Shown in pieces: positions 4,290 to 5,042 of a DNA stretch of 5,042 bases. Numbering within the stretch: position 1 is the first letter of the stretch; every line of letters starts with the position of its first letter. Origin of the DNA: CAYFMH01 sp964344165 (GTDB lineage: Bacteria; Patescibacteriota; Gracilibacteria; UBA4473); assembly GCA_964344165.1 (NCBI GenBank), contig CAYFMH010000098.1, positions 1-5,042 of the forward strand. Direction: 5' to 3'. The notes under the pieces are model-generated. The model saw only the letters and a program-made list of their open reading frames with translations, did not search any database and was not told where the DNA came from. Position numbers and translations under genes: made by a program.

Positions 4290-5042
4290 TTTCAACAGAG
4301 CCGGATTCTTTTTTAGCTTTGTCTGGTCTCTTTTTTTTGTTTTTTCTTTTTTGGGCTGGATGTTCTTCTTTTTTTTCTTGTTTTTTGTGAGAGGGGGCGG
4401 TTTCTTCTTCGAAGCTTTTAGAAAGCTTTTCGATTTCAGCAATCATGCTTTCAAATTCAGCTTTTTTTTCAGAAAGAATTCCTTCTTCTTCTTCAATTTC
4501 TTTTTTGTATTTTTTAATTTGTTCTTTGTACTGTTGAATTTTTTGGTTGTGAGCTTCGACGAATTTTTGGATTTCTGCTTTTATAGTTTTTAAGGAAGTC
4601 AAAGGATCTGCGGTGGCATCTTCTCCAGAAGTAGTATCGTCAGTAGCGATAGCTCCACCAGTAGCGTCAGCTGGTTCTGCGTCGAGTGGATTTGTGGCTT
4701 CCAGAGGATTATCAGTCGGAGCCGCAATATCTTCAGTTGGAGCAGCTTCAAGAGGATTTACTTCAAGAGCAGCATCAGCTACTGGTTCATCAGCGGCCGG
4801 AGCAGCAGAAAAAGGATCATCCCCCCCCGCACTTGCGTCAGTAGCTGGAGCTTCTAAAGGATTATCAGCTGGAGTAGCAGCATCTTCTGCCGGGGCAGCT
4901 TCAAGAGGATTTACTTCAAGAGCAGCATCAGCCACTGGTTCATCAGCGGCCGGAGCAGCAGCGAAAGGATCATCTCCCCCTGCACTTGCGTCAGTAGTCG
5001 GAGCTTCTAAAGGATTATCAGCTGGAGTAGCAGCATCTTCTG
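4222..5042 (-). CDS. Acidic tandem-repeat protein with coiled coil and Lys-rich tail (partial, N-terminus outside window)
   Basis: A leftward gene entering from the right edge; 272 codons and a TAA stop are visible and the true start lies beyond the window. An in-frame GTG at 4935 falls inside a repeat unit and is not a credible start. The first 125 or so visible residues are Ala/Pro/Asp/Glu-rich and built on a 51-residue repeat composed of NPLEAAP-, NPLEAP- and DPFSAAP-type subunits. The next 20 residues are Thr/Asp/Gly-rich. Residues about 148-212 form a clear coiled coil (KTIKAEIQKFVEAHNQKIQQ onward, rich in K, E, Q, I). The last 55 residues are Lys/Glu-rich (e.g. KRKNKKKRPDKAKK), giving a basic tail after an acidic front. 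I do not recognise a family, and no catalytic motif or membrane segment is seen. A structural, surface or nucleic-acid-associated role is possible but unproven. Confidence 0.85.
   Translation of the reverse strand, partial: EDAATPADNPLEAPTTDASAGGDDPFAAAPAADEPVADAALEVNPLEAAPAEDAATPADNPLEAPATDASAGGDDPFSAAPAADEPVADAALEVNPLEAAPTEDIAAPTDNPLEATNPLDAEPADATGGAIATDDTTSGEDATADPLTSLKTIKAEIQKFVEAHNQKIQQYKEQIKKYKKEIEEEEGILSEKKAEFESMIAEIEKLSKSFEEETAPSHKKQEKKEEHPAQKRKNKKKRPDKAKKESGSVETSPDRDKKAEKSVAEDLKEDTK
4735..5040 (-). repeat. 153-bp in-frame tandem repeat (two full copies plus a diverged partial third)
   Basis: Copies at 4888-5040 and 4735-4887 are 153 bp each and differ at about 11 positions by my alignment, with no indels. 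A third, shorter and more diverged stretch continues leftward from 4734 to about 4665. The array probably continues beyond the right edge. Each copy encodes 51 residues made of three subunits of 16, 15 and 20 residues, each starting [N/D]P[L/F] followed by an acidic Ala/Pro run. Its GC content is clearly above that of the surroundings. Confidence 0.92.

Noticed and set aside
4239..4593. Overlapping ORFs on both strands within the repeat-protein gene
   Set aside because: They are low-complexity Phe- or Lys-rich shadows produced by the A-rich coiled-coil and tail coding sequence.
4933..4935. GTG as the start of the repeat protein
   Set aside because: The frame stays open to the window edge and the GTG is a valine inside a repeat unit that is repeated upstream in frame, so the gene is partial.
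4735..5040. CRISPR-like array
   Set aside because: The repeats are long, contiguous and in frame, with no unique spacers; this is a protein-coding tandem repeat.

Overview
The window is an AT-rich bacterial segment whose intergenic DNA is dominated by A and T runs. It carries six protein genes and no RNA genes, CRISPR array, transposase or other mobile element that I can see. The gene set is generic: YbaB, HPPK, a DUF3267 membrane protein, a large cell-wall hydrolase, HU, and a repeat/coiled-coil protein. Low GC, compact spacing, almost no Shine-Dalgarno sequences and the odd large wall hydrolase fit a Patescibacteria/CPR-like genome. That placement is an inference with modest confidence. TGA is used as a real stop in an ATGA overlap, and glycine is encoded by GGN, so the TGA=Gly code of Gracilibacteria/Absconditabacteria does not apply.

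Layout. Positions 106-1576 hold a leftward cluster, transcribed as DUF3267 membrane protein, then folK (4-bp ATGA overlap), then ybaB. A 130-bp divergent spacer (1577-1706) contains a good extended -10 promoter for the rightward gene. Positions 1707-3416 encode a 569-residue protein with a lysozyme/glucosaminidase-like middle domain and a C-terminal NlpC/P60 cysteine peptidase. A 358-bp gap (3417-3774) has no convincing gene but carries promoter-like and palindromic elements. HU follows at 3775-4056. A strong hairpin terminator at 4082-4113 can serve both HU and the convergent gene. From 4222 to the right edge runs a leftward gene that enters from outside. It encodes an acidic Ala/Pro/Asp-rich protein built on a 153-bp (51-residue) tandem repeat, followed by a coiled coil and a lysine-rich tail.

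How the genes relate. The DUF3267-folK-ybaB cluster looks co-transcribed, at least through folK, but no shared pathway is apparent. The wall hydrolase and HU are independent units. I do not see a clearly defined new multi-gene system. The most unusual items are the 153-bp repeat protein, the two-domain wall hydrolase without a recognisable signal peptide, the DUF3267 protein with a degenerate HExxH motif, and a small GC-rich inverted-repeat element around the end of the repeat-protein gene.
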